Origin: Treponema sp.
GTDB lineage: Bacteria; Spirochaetota; Spirochaetia; Treponematales; Breznakiellaceae
Assembly: GCA_031271075.1 (NCBI GenBank)
Contig: JAISWN010000088.1
Coordinates: forward strand, 1-7,082
Direction of reading: 5' to 3'
DNA: 7,082 bases
Position 1 is the first letter of the stretch. Each line of letters opens with the position of its first letter. The translations under genes were made by a program, and so were the position numbers. The notes below the pieces were generated by a model. That model was not told where the DNA came from. It saw only the letters and a program-made list of their open reading frames with translations, and ran no database searches. Below are positions 6,983 to 7,082 of the stretch, piece by piece.

Positions 6983-7082
6983 TTACCACTCAATCCCGGT
7001 GAATTTCCTGAAATTCCCCATGCTGATCTTGATGCTCTCGAATTCATCATGGGAACTGCGATCCTGCTCCAGGATGATGTAA
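6983..7082 (-). CDS. C-terminal end of a probable sugar-phosphate isomerase/epimerase-like (xylose-isomerase-type TIM barrel) protein, partial
   Basis: Only the last 32 codons and the TAA stop are inside the window; the rest of the gene lies to the right. The fragment begins YIILEQDRSS, has a DEFESIKIS stretch and ends NFRKFTGIEW. A hydrophobic beta strand ending in EQD, then an acidic D-x-x-E-S segment leading into a final helix, is what I know from the C-termini of sugar-phosphate isomerase/epimerase proteins of the IolE/xylose-isomerase-like TIM-barrel superfamily, where the Glu in this strand is often near the metal site. The gap to the binding-protein start is 94 nt in the same direction, so co-transcription is plausible. 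If right, it points to sugar metabolism next to the importer. The fragment is short, so family assignment is tentative, though the reading frame itself looks genuine. Confidence 0.6.
   Translation of the reverse strand, partial: YIILEQDRSSHDEFESIKISMGNFRKFTGIEW

Overview
The window looks like one stretch of a bacterial chromosome in which every supported gene runs on the minus strand (right to left as printed). Its core is a complete five-gene ABC importer of the oligopeptide/dipeptide (Opp/Dpp) superfamily, in the order binding protein, permease B, permease C, ATPase D, ATPase F. It is flanked upstream by the last 32 codons of a probable sugar-phosphate isomerase/epimerase-like protein and downstream by a MATE-family efflux transporter that runs off the left edge. 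The binding protein has a signal-peptidase-I-type leader ending in VFA followed by a Gly/Ser/Gln-rich linker and no lipobox cysteine, which implies a diderm with a periplasm. That leader style and the GC-mixed composition remind me of treponemes and related spirochaetes, but this is an inference from style, not a proven assignment.

Layout in transcription order: 7082-6983, end of the isomerase-like gene; 6982-6889, a short gap with two possible RNA hairpins; 6888-5071, family 5 solute-binding protein; 5056-5031, a textbook rho-independent terminator or attenuator inside the operon; 5006-3999, permease B; 3997-3038, permease C; 3033-1933, ATPase D; 1936-1061, ATPase F; 1069-1020, a large stem-loop that takes in the stop codon of ATPase F; 923-1, MATE transporter lacking its C-terminus because of the window edge. 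Junctions inside the transporter block are very tight (64 nt with the attenuator, 1 nt, 4 nt, and a 4-nt ATGA overlap).

Function: the secreted binding protein would capture the substrate in the periplasm, permeases B and C would form the membrane channel, and ATPases D and F would power uptake. The family name suggests peptides. However, the binding protein resembles the sugar-binding branch of this family known from Thermotoga, and the preceding gene seems to be a sugar isomerase-like protein, so uptake of a plant-derived oligosaccharide is a real alternative. The intercistronic terminator would let the binding protein be made in excess over the membrane complex. I found no clear promoter, tRNA, rRNA, CRISPR array or mobile element. 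Nothing here is convincingly a new type of system; the points worth checking are the substrate, the attenuator, the cysteine motif in ATPase D, and the unusual repeat in ATPase F.
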